64,000 bases of DNA, taken from positions 1,490,501-1,554,500 of the forward strand of contig NZ_JAYKZY010000002.1 in the NCBI RefSeq assembly GCF_035818615.1, read 5' to 3'. This document shows positions 22,478 to 30,478 of the stretch, in pieces. The DNA is from Sphingobium sp. CR2-8. Lineage in GTDB: Bacteria; Pseudomonadota; Alphaproteobacteria; Sphingomonadales; Sphingomonadaceae. The stretch's first letter is position 1, and each line of letters begins with the position of its first letter. The notes below the pieces were generated by a model. The model saw only the letters and a program-made list of their open reading frames with translations. It did no database searches and was not told the origin of the DNA. Both the position numbers and the translations under genes were made by a program.

Positions 22478-25400
22478 ATGGAAGATCAGGACGGCGAAGA
22501 AACGGTTCGCCGGGCATGGCTACGTTGGCTGGGCGTCGGCACCGGTTCGCTGGCGCTCGTACTGGCGGGGTTGTGGACGCAACGTGCGCCGATCGCCGAA
22601 AATTTCATCAGCCGCGAACTCAACCGGCGCGGGGTGCAGGCCAATTACGATCTGGTCGATGTCGGCCTGCGGACCCAACGGATCGAACATATCGTGCTGG
22701 GCAATCCCGCGCATCCCGACCTGACGGCCCGTTGGGTGGAGGTCGACATCGCCTTTGCCGGCCTGACGCCGCAGGTTGCCGCCGTGCGCGCGGGCGGCGT
22801 GCGGATGCGCGGCACCTATCATGACGGCGTGCTGCGCCTGGGCGAACTCGACAAATTTCGTGATCCCGATTCGACCGCGCCATTCAGCCTGCCCGACATG
22901 CTGGTGTCGATCGCCGACGCGCGGCTTACGCTGGATACCGATGCCGGTCGGATCGGCATGCAGGTCGACGGCGACGGCAATCTGCAATCGGGTTTTCGGG
23001 GGCGTCTGGCCGCCGCCATGCCGCGCGCGGCGCTGGCGGGATGCGGGGCAACAAGGGCAAGCGCCATCGTGGCGATCGCCATGCGCCAGGGCCAACCCAC
23101 ATTGTCCGGACCGATTCGTGCCGACGCGATCGCCTGTCGCAGCGCTGACGTGGCGATCGCACGGCCGGTCGCCACCATCGACATCGATCTGAGCCAGGCG
23201 CTCGATCGGTGGAAGGGTCATGTCGACCTGGCGGGGCAGGCGCTCAAGGGCAAGGGGCTGGTGCTGGCGTCGCCCTCGGGCCGTATCGATTTCGACGGCA
23301 CGGCGCAGCGCACCGCCGGAAAGCTGGCGATGAAGGCGGATGCCCTCAACGCGCGCGCCGCGCGGTTGCGCGAAGCCAGACTGTCGGGCGACTTCGTCAT
23401 GGGCGCCGGGGGCAGCAGCCTGAAAGGCACATTGTCGGGTCAGGACATCAGGGCGTCGTCGCGCGACCCGATTGCCAGCCTGCGGACCGCTTCGACCAAT
23501 ACGCCGGTGGGGCCGCTCGCTGCGCAACTGGCCGATGCGGTCGAACGCGCCAGCGCGGCCAACCAACTGCGCACCCGCTTCGCTCTGGTCTATAAGCCGA
23601 CCGGCGGCAGCCTGGTCGTCACCGACGCCGAACTGGACGCGCGCAGCGGCGCGCGGTTGGGCCTTGCACCCGAAAGCCTGGTGACATTGACGTGGCCGGG
23701 TAAGCGGGGCGGCCTCGACTGGGCGCTGGACGGCGCGTTGAAGACGGGCGGGGGCGGCCTGCCCAATGCCGCGATCCGTGTGGCGCGGCGGCCCAGCGGC
23801 GGATTCGGGGGCGAATTGTTCGTCGATCCCTATACCGCGAGGGACGCCCGCCTGACGCTGGATCGGGTGCGCTTCACTGCGGACGCGAACGGGGCGACCC
23901 GCTTCTCGACGGCGCTGCGGCTCGACGGGCCTTTGCCCGATGGGCGTTTGCGGGGATTGAGCATACCGGTCGAAGGACGCATCGCGGCCGATGGCGCATT
24001 GGCGATCAACAGCGGTTGCGTTCCCGTTTCGCTGGTGGAAGCCCGCTACGGCGTCTTCGCGCTCGGCCAGACGCGCCAGACCCTATGTCCGGTCGGTGGT
24101 GCGATGGTCTCGACGGGGCCGGGCGGCACCAAGGGCGGCGCAGAAATTCGCGATCTCGCGCTGGAAGGCCGCAACGGCAGCAGCCCGATGCGCCTGACTG
24201 CCGATCATGCGCGCGTCGTTCTGGGCCGCACCGGCTTCGCGCTTGCCAATCCGGCACTTACGATTGGCCCGCAGGATGCCCCGTCCGTCCGCTTGACCGC
24301 CGCGACGCTCGACGGCCTCGCGACGAAGGACGGGTTCGTCGGCAAGGTCGGCGGCGCGGGCGGGCGGATCGGCAGCGTGCCCCTTATCGTGGAGCAGGGC
24401 GCGGGCGACTGGGCCTTCGCCAAAGGTGCGCTCACCTTCCGGGCGGCCGTGGTCGTGCGTGATTCGCAGGCACCCGCGCGCTTCGTGCCCATGCCGGTCC
24501 CTGATTTCGCGCTTGCGCTGAAGGATGGCCGCATCACCGCCACCGGATCGCTCACCGCGTCGCGCAACGGCGCGAAGGTGGCCGACGTCGCCATCGCGCA
24601 TGATCTTTCCAGTGCGAAGGGCCATGCCGGCCTGACCGTGCCCAAACTGCTATTCGGCCCCGCCCTCCAGCCCGACGACGTGACCCCGCTGACCCGTGGC
24701 ATCGTGGCCAATGTGAATGCCAGCGTGACCGGGACGGGGCGAATCGACTGGACCGGCTCCACCGTCAGCAGCCGCGGCACCTTCCGCACCGACAACGCCA
24801 ATCTCGCCGCCGCCTTCGGCCCAGTCGAGGGGGTGTCGGGCGAGATTCGCTTCACCGACCTTATCGGCCTGGTCTCCGCGCCGGGGCAGGAGGTGCGCAT
24901 CAAGTCCGTCAATCCGGGCGTCGAGGTGCACGATGGTGTCGTCCGCTACCATCTGGAACCGGGGCAGAAGGTGCGAATCGAGGGCGGCGGCTGGCCCTTC
25001 TCCGGCGGCAAGCTGGACTTGCTGCCCACGACGATGAATTTCGGCGAAGATGTCGATCGCTATCTGACCTTCCGCGTGATCGGGCTGGACGCGGGTGCGT
25101 TCATCCAGGCGATGGAACTGGACAATATATCCGCCACCGGCACGTTCGATGGCATCATGCCGCTGATCTTCAATGCGAAGGGTGGCCGGGTCGCGGGCGG
25201 CGTGCTGGTCGCGCGGCAGCACGGCATGGACCCGCTCATCATGCCCGAAGGCGTGCTGCCGACGATCCCCTGCGATCCCACGCGTCAGTCCGGCGTCCTG
25301 TCCTATGTCGGGCCGGTATCGAACGAACAACTCGGCACGATGGGGCGCATGGCGTTCGACGCGCTCAAAAACCTGCAATATAAATGTCTGACAATCCTGA

Positions 25401-25708
25401 TGGATGGCGCCTTGGATGGGGAGATGGTGACGAACGTCGTCTTCAACGGCGTCAACCGGGGCAAACTGGGCGACGCGCCGGGCGGGATAGCGCGCAGCTT
25501 CATCGGATTGCCCTTCATCTTCAACGTCCGGGTGGAGGCCCCTTTCCGCGGGCTGCTTGGCACCGCCCAGTCCTTCATCGATCCGACCCAGACAATCCGG
25601 GACGAAATCGGCAAGCAGGCGCAGGAAAAGATGCGCACCCAGGGTGTGCAGGGCCTTGCGGTTCAGCCTCTGGACAGCGACAAGGGGCCAGATAGGGAAC
25701 CGAAATGA
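22478..25708 (+). CDS. ydbH: YdbH domain-containing AsmA-like envelope protein
   Basis: From ATG 22478 the product is 1076 residues, with one N-terminal transmembrane helix (GTGSLALVLAGLW), then a long beta-rich domain and C-terminal segments (LTFRVIGLDAGAFIQAMELD, MPLIFNAKGGRVAGGVLVAR) typical of YdbH. In E. coli YdbH is an inner-membrane AsmA-like protein that works with the lipoprotein YnbE to move phospholipid to the outer membrane. The two genes that follow are ynbE and ydbL, and the three overlap by 4 bases each. An alternative start at 22412 would lengthen the N-terminus. Only the start is uncertain. Confidence 0.88.
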   Translation: MEDQDGEETVRRAWLRWLGVGTGSLALVLAGLWTQRAPIAENFISRELNRRGVQANYDLVDVGLRTQRIEHIVLGNPAHPDLTARWVEVDIAFAGLTPQVAAVRAGGVRMRGTYHDGVLRLGELDKFRDPDSTAPFSLPDMLVSIADARLTLDTDAGRIGMQVDGDGNLQSGFRGRLAAAMPRAALAGCGATRASAIVAIAMRQGQPTLSGPIRADAIACRSADVAIARPVATIDIDLSQALDRWKGHVDLAGQALKGKGLVLASPSGRIDFDGTAQRTAGKLAMKADALNARAARLREARLSGDFVMGAGGSSLKGTLSGQDIRASSRDPIASLRTASTNTPVGPLAAQLADAVERASAANQLRTRFALVYKPTGGSLVVTDAELDARSGARLGLAPESLVTLTWPGKRGGLDWALDGALKTGGGGLPNAAIRVARRPSGGFGGELFVDPYTARDARLTLDRVRFTADANGATRFSTALRLDGPLPDGRLRGLSIPVEGRIAADGALAINSGCVPVSLVEARYGVFALGQTRQTLCPVGGAMVSTGPGGTKGGAEIRDLALEGRNGSSPMRLTADHARVVLGRTGFALANPALTIGPQDAPSVRLTAATLDGLATKDGFVGKVGGAGGRIGSVPLIVEQGAGDWAFAKGALTFRAAVVVRDSQAPARFVPMPVPDFALALKDGRITATGSLTASRNGAKVADVAIAHDLSSAKGHAGLTVPKLLFGPALQPDDVTPLTRGIVANVNASVTGTGRIDWTGSTVSSRGTFRTDNANLAAAFGPVEGVSGEIRFTDLIGLVSAPGQEVRIKSVNPGVEVHDGVVRYHLEPGQKVRIEGGGWPFSGGKLDLLPTTMNFGEDVDRYLTFRVIGLDAGAFIQAMELDNISATGTFDGIMPLIFNAKGGRVAGGVLVARQHGMDPLIMPEGVLPTIPCDPTRQSGVLSYVGPVSNEQLGTMGRMAFDALKNLQYKCLTILMDGALDGEMVTNVVFNGVNRGKLGDAPGGIARSFIGLPFIFNVRVEAPFRGLLGTAQSFIDPTQTIRDEIGKQAQEKMRTQGVQGLAVQPLDSDKGPDREPK

Positions 25709-25893
25709 CAAAGCGACATATCATCATGGTGGGTTTCGCCGGATTGGCCCTGACGGGCTGTATTCAGGTGAAGGCGCCTGACAAGCCGATCGAAATCAAC
25801 CTGAACGTGAAGGTGCAGCAGGAAGTCGTGGTGCGGCTGCAACGTGACGCGCAAGACCTGATCCAGAATAACCCGGAGTTGTTCCCGCAATGA
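25705..25893 (+). CDS. ynbE: YnbE-family lipoprotein
   Basis: The 62-residue precursor has a lipobox LTGC (Cys19), then IQVKAPDKPIEINLNVKVQQEVVVRLQRD, the conserved body of YnbE. The partner is YdbH: YnbE forms an outer-membrane-anchored oligomer that completes the periplasmic bridge. The gene overlaps ydbH and ydbL by 4 bases (ATGA-type coupling). Confidence 0.88.
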   Translation: MTKRHIIMVGFAGLALTGCIQVKAPDKPIEINLNVKVQQEVVVRLQRDAQDLIQNNPELFPQ

Positions 25894-26291
25894 CACGCAA
25901 GATATTCATGATCGCCGCCGGCGCTGCGGTCGCTTTGGCGAGCGGCATCATCATGACCGCGCCCGCGCGCGCGCAATCCGGACCCGTGGCCGCCGCGATG
26001 GCGGCCGGAACGGTGGGTGAGCAGGCCGACGGCTATCTCGGCATCGCCGGGTCGGTCGGCGCGGACGTGCGTTCGGAGGTCGAATTGATCAATATCAAGC
26101 GCCGCGCCGTCTATACCCAGTTGGCGAGCCAGCGCGGCGTCACCGTACAGGATGTCGCCGCTGCGACCGGTTGCCAAACGCTCAGCAGCCGTGTCAAACA
26201 GGGGCAGGCCTATCGCATCGGTGCGGGCGCCTGGCAGACCAAGGGGGCGGACCCGATCGCGCTGCCCGGCTATTGCGCGACCGCGGGGTAA
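25890..26291 (+). CDS. ydbL: YdbL family protein (DUF1318)
   Basis: The 133-residue precursor has a signal peptide (FMIAAGAAVALASGIIMTAPARA). The mature part contains GTVGEQADGYLGIAG, then INIKRRAVYTQLASQRGV and QDVAAATGCQTL, as in YdbL, a periplasmic chaperone-like protein that modulates YdbH-YnbE. It is the third gene of the ydbH-ynbE-ydbL operon. A short GC hairpin with a T run follows. Confidence 0.86.
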   Translation: MTRKIFMIAAGAAVALASGIIMTAPARAQSGPVAAAMAAGTVGEQADGYLGIAGSVGADVRSEVELINIKRRAVYTQLASQRGVTVQDVAAATGCQTLSSRVKQGQAYRIGAGAWQTKGADPIALPGYCATAG

Positions 26292-26297
26292 GGGAAA

Positions 26298-26317
26298 CCG
26301 CCACTGGCGGACTTTTT
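26298..26317 (+). terminator. Short terminator after ydbL
   Basis: CCGCC (26298-26302) and GGCGG (26306-26310) form a small hairpin followed by ACTTTTT. The stem is only five pairs, so termination may be partial. Confidence 0.45.
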
Positions 26318-26360
26318 ATCGTCCTTCGTGCGGGGCGGTTATTCTCTGCCCTAACCATGG

Positions 26361-26389
26361 TTGACTATCCGTCATCCCCTTTCTAAACG
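26361..26389 (+). promoter_or_regulatory. Probable promoter of the F0 ATP synthase operon
   Basis: TTGACT (26361-26366) and TAAACG (26384-26389) are separated by 17 bases, about 75 bases upstream of the atpI start. It is the best -35/-10 pair in the gap after ydbL. Confidence 0.45.
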
Positions 26390-26465
26390 GGCCGCGCCTT
26401 GACGGGTGCAGCCGCAAGCTCCATGCCGCCTGCCATCGGGTGAACAACCCGGATGGAGGATGACC

Positions 26466-26789
26466 ATGGTTGCGGAAACACCCGGACAGGACCCGGCAGG
26501 GGAGGACGCGCGGATCGGCTCTTTGGAAGAGCGGATCGCACGGGCCGAACATGTCGAAAAGGTCAGGCAGGGGGCCACTGGGCAGAAGGCGGACGATGGG
26601 TCTCGCCTCGGCAACAGGGTTCTTGCTGAATTGATCGGCGGTCTTGTCGGCGGTGCGTTGATCGGCTGGGTTCTCGACCGGCTGTTTGGCACATCCCCAT
26701 GGCTCCTGCTCGTGTTCCTCGGTCTTGGGATCGTGGCGGCGTTCAGGAACATCATCAGATTGACGACGACGAAGCGTCCCGACCAATAG
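26466..26789 (+). CDS. atpI: ATP synthase protein I
   Basis: From ATG 26466 (GGAGG 6 bases upstream; the ATG at 26460 is too close to it) the product is 107 residues. A charged N-terminus is followed by two transmembrane helices: LIGGLVGGALIGWVLD and LLLVFLGLGIVAAFRNII. AtpI assists c-ring assembly and possibly Mg2+ supply. It heads the atpI-atpB-atpE-atpF'-atpF cluster usual in Alphaproteobacteria, where the F1 genes are located elsewhere. Confidence 0.85.
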   Translation: MVAETPGQDPAGEDARIGSLEERIARAEHVEKVRQGATGQKADDGSRLGNRVLAELIGGLVGGALIGWVLDRLFGTSPWLLLVFLGLGIVAAFRNIIRLTTTKRPDQ

Positions 26790-26815
26790 GGACGCTTTTG
26801 TCATAGTCCGAAGAC

Positions 26816-27622
26816 ATGGACGTTACAGGGGTCAACGTGGCAGAATCCGGCAAAATCGATCCGATGCATCAGTTTGCTATCGAACCGCTGTTCGGTACGG
26901 ACCATCTGTCGATCGGCGGTTTCAACATCGCCTTCACCAACAGCGCGCTCTATATGGTGCTGGCCGCTGTCGTGCTGTGGATCTTCGTGATCGGCGGCAT
27001 GAAGCGTGAACTGGTGCCCGGTCGCTGGCAGATGGCGGTGGAATATTTCACCGGCTTCATCAAGAACCTGCTGATCTCCAACGTGGGTGAGGGTGGCAAG
27101 AAATACATCCCCTACGTCTTCTCGCTCTTCATGTTCATCCTGCTGGCGAACCTTCTGGGCCTCCTGCCGCTGGGTCTGATCGGGCTTCACCCCTTCACCT
27201 TCACCAGCCACTTCACCGCGACCGGTGTGCTCGCCATCATGAGCTTCTCGATCGTTCTGATCGTCGGTTTCGCCAAGCATGGCTTCCACTTCTTCTCGCT
27301 GTTCGTGCCGCATGGCACGCCCGTGGCGATGGTGGTGCCGCTCTTCTTCATCGAACTCGTCTCCTTCATGGTGCGTCCGTTCAGCCTGGGCCTGCGACTG
27401 TTCGTCGCGATGACCGCTGGCCACGTATTGCTTAAGGTGCTGGCGGGCTTCGTCATCAACAGCGCTAATGCGTCTCCGCTTCTGGGTCTGACCGTCGGCT
27501 CCGCCAGCTTCATCCTGATGATCGGCATCAGCGCGCTGGAAATGCTCGTCGCGGTCATCCAGGCCTATGTGTTCGCGCTGCTGACCTCGGTCTATCTCAA
27601 CGATGCCGAGAACCTGCACTAA
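26816..27622 (+). CDS. atpB: F0F1 ATP synthase subunit a
   Basis: The 268-residue membrane protein has the conserved proton-channel segment RPFSLGLRLFVAMTAGH, with the essential arginine at residue 194, and the late FALLTSVYL. It forms the stator half-channels against the c-ring. A GTG at 26837 (preceded by AGGGG) would give a form starting ESGKIDPMHQF, which matches relatives better than the ATG at 26816. The true start may therefore be 7 codons later. Confidence 0.93.
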   Translation: MDVTGVNVAESGKIDPMHQFAIEPLFGTDHLSIGGFNIAFTNSALYMVLAAVVLWIFVIGGMKRELVPGRWQMAVEYFTGFIKNLLISNVGEGGKKYIPYVFSLFMFILLANLLGLLPLGLIGLHPFTFTSHFTATGVLAIMSFSIVLIVGFAKHGFHFFSLFVPHGTPVAMVVPLFFIELVSFMVRPFSLGLRLFVAMTAGHVLLKVLAGFVINSANASPLLGLTVGSASFILMIGISALEMLVAVIQAYVFALLTSVYLNDAENLH

Positions 27623-27675
27623 GTTTCACCTGATTTTCCTCAACTTTTACCTGATTTAACAAGGGAGTTTACGAC

Positions 27676-27903
27676 ATGGACGCAGAAGCCGCAAAGCTGC
27701 TCGGTGCTGGCCTGGCCGCGATCGGTGCGGGCATCGCTGCCCTGGGTGTTGGCAACGTGTTCAGCGCGTTCCTCGAAGGCGCGCTGCGCAATCCGGGCGC
27801 CGCTGATGGTCAGCAGGGCCGTCTGTTCATCGGTTTCGCCGCGGCGGAACTTCTGGGTCTGCTGGCGTTCGTTATCGCCATGATCCTGGTGTTCGTGGCC
27901 TAA
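27676..27903 (+). CDS. atpE: F0F1 ATP synthase subunit c
   Basis: The 75-residue hairpin protein has a glycine-rich first helix (GAGLAAIGAGIAALGVG), the polar loop RNPGA and the proton-carrying glutamate E58 in FAAAELLG of the second helix. It forms the rotating c-ring. A clear ribosome site (AAGGGAG) precedes it, and a stable intercistronic hairpin follows, consistent with the higher copy number of this subunit. Confidence 0.95.
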   Translation: MDAEAAKLLGAGLAAIGAGIAALGVGNVFSAFLEGALRNPGAADGQQGRLFIGFAAAELLGLLAFVIAMILVFVA

Positions 27904-27914
27904 AGCACGAGATA

Positions 27915-27955
27915 GAAGCGGGCGGGGCGGCATCATGGCCTGCCTTGCCCGCTTC
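27915..27955 (+). other. Intercistronic hairpin after atpE
   Basis: GAAGCGGGC (27915-27923) pairs perfectly with GCCCGCTTC (27947-27955). There is no T run, so it is more likely to stabilise the atpE mRNA end or tune expression than to terminate transcription. Confidence 0.5.
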
Positions 27956-27992
27956 CCTTATTTGACCGCCCTCTGATCGGACGGACCGTAAA

Positions 27993-28487
27993 ATGCCTCA
28001 AATCGCGCAAATTGCCGACACTTACTCCAGTCAGGTCTTCTGGCTGCTGTTGACGTTCGGCTTCATCTTCTTCGTCATCGGCCTTGGCATGGTGCCAAAG
28101 GTTCAGGGTACGGCGGATGCGCGCGACGCGAAGATCAGCGGTGATCTGGACGCCGCGAAAGCGGCCTTCGCCCGCGCCGACGAAGCGGAAGCGGATTACC
28201 GCAGCCGTGACGCGGCAAACCGCGCCGCCGCCCAGGCGACGCTGGCCAAGGCCAAGAGCGAGGCCGCCAAGGCTTCCGAAGTGCGTCTCGCCGCCGCCGA
28301 TGCGGTCGTCGCGGATCGCATTGCCGCCGCCGAAGCCCGTATCAAGGGTGCCAGCGACGCGGCCATGGCAGAAATCGAAACCGTTGCCGCCGACGCGGCG
28401 CGCGACATGGTGGCTCGCATCTCCGGCGTCGACGCGTCGGACGAAGCAGCCCGCAACGCAGTAAAGGCGGCACTGGCCCATGGCTGA
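27993..28487 (+). CDS. atpF': F0F1 ATP synthase subunit b'
   Basis: The 164-residue protein has one N-terminal membrane helix (VFWLLLTFGFIFFVIGLGMVP) and a long Ala/Glu/Lys-rich coiled coil, the form of the b' stator subunit. It pairs with the b subunit encoded next, overlapping by 8 bases. Being first after atpE and lacking an N-terminal extension marks it as b' rather than b. Confidence 0.9.
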   Translation: MPQIAQIADTYSSQVFWLLLTFGFIFFVIGLGMVPKVQGTADARDAKISGDLDAAKAAFARADEAEADYRSRDAANRAAAQATLAKAKSEAAKASEVRLAAADAVVADRIAAAEARIKGASDAAMAEIETVAADAARDMVARISGVDASDEAARNAVKAALAHG

Positions 28488-29100
28488 GGCAGCAGCACAG
28501 CATTCGGCGGAAAATCCGCCCTCGCTCGACCAGGCGATCCATGCCGAAGGCATGGAACCGGTCGGCACCGTTTCGCACGAAGGCGTGGCGCCCCACACCG
28601 ATCCCAAAGCGGTCGGCATGGACGCGACCGCCTGGGTCAGCCTGGCGATGGCGGTGTTCATCGTCATCCTGCTGGTCAAGAAGGTGCCCGCCCTGATCGG
28701 CGGCGCGCTGGATGGCCGGATCGCGCAGATCAAGGAACAGCTTGCCGAAGCCTCGCGCCTTCGCGCCGAGGCCGAAACGCTCAAGGGCGAATATGAAGCC
28801 AAGCTGGCCGCCGCAGCCGGTGAAGCCGACGCCATGCGCAAGGCGGCCGAACATGAAGCCGAAGGGCTGATCGCCGACGCCACGGTCAATGCCGAAGCGC
28901 TGGTCGCCCGTCGCGAAAAGATGGCGGAGGATAAGATCGGCGCAGCAGAACGCGCTGCGATCACTGCCATTCGCGCCAAGGCGGTCAACGCGGCCACCAG
29001 TGCCGCCGCCGTCCTGATCGCGCAGGGGCATGACGCCCGCGCGGACAAGGCGCTGGTCGACAGCGCGATTTCGGGCCTGGGCACCGGCACGATCAACTGA
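28480..29100 (+). CDS. atpF: F0F1 ATP synthase subunit b
   Basis: The 206-residue protein has a polar N-terminal extension of about 45 residues, a membrane helix (ATAWVSLAMAVFIVILLVKK) and a coiled-coil stalk (KEQLAEASRLRAEAETLKGEYEA). It forms the peripheral stalk with b'. It is the last gene of the cluster and is followed by a strong terminator. The N-terminal extension is usual for alphaproteobacterial b subunits. Confidence 0.9.
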   Translation: MAEAAAQHSAENPPSLDQAIHAEGMEPVGTVSHEGVAPHTDPKAVGMDATAWVSLAMAVFIVILLVKKVPALIGGALDGRIAQIKEQLAEASRLRAEAETLKGEYEAKLAAAAGEADAMRKAAEHEAEGLIADATVNAEALVARREKMAEDKIGAAERAAITAIRAKAVNAATSAAAVLIAQGHDARADKALVDSAISGLGTGTIN

Positions 29101-29122
29101 TCGTTCGGGACTGAACGGAAAA

Positions 29123-29155
29123 GGGCCGGTGCGCATCGTCGCACCGGCCCTTTTT
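29123..29155 (+). terminator. Rho-independent terminator of the atp operon
   Basis: GGGCCGGTGCG (29123-29133) pairs perfectly with CGCACCGGCCC (29140-29150) over a 6-base loop and is followed by TTTTT. Confidence 0.92.
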
Positions 29156-29271
29156 CGTTGATTGTCCCCATCTTGCTGGGGAGAGGGGACCGCGCGGAGG
29201 GAAAAATGCGCCACGGCGCTATGCTCCCCACCGCCCGATCGGCGGGCGACAAAAGCCGCCCGCCTCTTACT

Positions 29272-30324
29272 TCACGCCGCCAGCGTGGCGTTATCGATCA
29301 CGAAGCGATATTTGACGTCGCTCTTCTGCATCCGCGCATAGGCGTTTTCGATGTCCTGGATCGCGATCATCTCGATCTCGGCCGTGATGCCCTTTTCCGC
29401 GCAGAAATCGAGCATCTCCTGCGTTTCGGCGATGCCGCCGATCAGCGAACCGGCGATCGCCTTGCGACCGAAGATCAACACCCCGACACTGGGCGACGGG
29501 TGAGGATGTTCGGGCACGCCGACCAGCGTCATCGTGCCATCCCGCTTCAGCAACGCGGTAAAGGCGTCCAGATCGTGGCTCGCCGCAACCGTGTTCAGGA
29601 TGAAATCGAAACTGTTGGCATGGGCCGCCATCTCGTCCGCATTGCGCGACACGATCACCTCGTCCGCGCCCAGCGCCAGCGCATCCTGCCGCTTGCCTTC
29701 GGACGTCGTGAAGGCGACGACATGCGCGCCCAATGCATGGGCGAGCTTCACGCCCATATGGCCCAGGCCGCCGATCCCGACGATACCGACCTTCATGCCC
29801 GGCCCGACCTTCCAGTGACGCAGCGGCGACCAGGTGGTGATTCCTGCGCACAATAGGGGCGCGACGGCGGCTAGCTGTTCGGGCGCATGGCTGATCTTCA
29901 GGACGAAATCATCCTTGACCGTGATGCTCTGCGAATAGCCGCCCATCGTATGGCCCGGCGCGTCGGTGGTCGCACCATTATAGGTGCCGACGAAACCCTT
30001 CTCGCAATATTGCTCCAGCCCCTCGTCGCAGGATGCGCAGGACTGGCAACTGTCGACCATGCAGCCGACCCCGACCGTATCGCCGACCTTGAACTTCGAC
30101 ACATGGTCGCCGACGGCGGTCACATGGCCGACGATCTCATGGCCCGGAACACAGGGATATAGGGTGCCCTGCCATTCGCCCCGGACCTGATGCAGGTCCG
30201 AATGGCAAACGCCGCAATAGGCGGTGGCGATCTGCACGTCATGCGCGCCGACGTCGCGGCGCGTGATGGCGATCGGTTCCAGCGGCGTGTCGGCTGCCTG
30301 GGCGCCATAGGCTTTTACGCTCAT
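29272..30324 (-). CDS. Zinc-dependent NAD(P)-alcohol dehydrogenase (YahK/CAD type)
   Basis: The 350-residue protein is a medium-chain dehydrogenase. The catalytic zinc ligands lie in YCGVCHSDLH (C37) and GHE (H61, E62). The structural zinc site is C93, C96, C99 and C107, and the nucleotide fold is GIGGLGHMGVKLA. The line resembles broad-specificity aldehyde reductases of the YahK or cinnamyl alcohol dehydrogenase branch, probably NADP(H)-dependent. The physiological substrate is not evident. It is divergent from uvrC. Confidence 0.88.
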   Translation of the reverse strand: MSVKAYGAQAADTPLEPIAITRRDVGAHDVQIATAYCGVCHSDLHQVRGEWQGTLYPCVPGHEIVGHVTAVGDHVSKFKVGDTVGVGCMVDSCQSCASCDEGLEQYCEKGFVGTYNGATTDAPGHTMGGYSQSITVKDDFVLKISHAPEQLAAVAPLLCAGITTWSPLRHWKVGPGMKVGIVGIGGLGHMGVKLAHALGAHVVAFTTSEGKRQDALALGADEVIVSRNADEMAAHANSFDFILNTVAASHDLDAFTALLKRDGTMTLVGVPEHPHPSPSVGVLIFGRKAIAGSLIGGIAETQEMLDFCAEKGITAEIEMIAIQDIENAYARMQKSDVKYRFVIDNATLAA

Positions 30325-30478
30325 GGATGATGTCCTTGATGATAGGGATGTCTTCGCGGATCAGCGGGCGATCCAAATGGAATCCCGCCTCTTTGTGCGG
30401 TGCGGCATAGATAGGAAGCATCGCGAAGCGATCAACCACACCATTGCGAAAGACGCGGACGGCGCTATCTCATGCGCC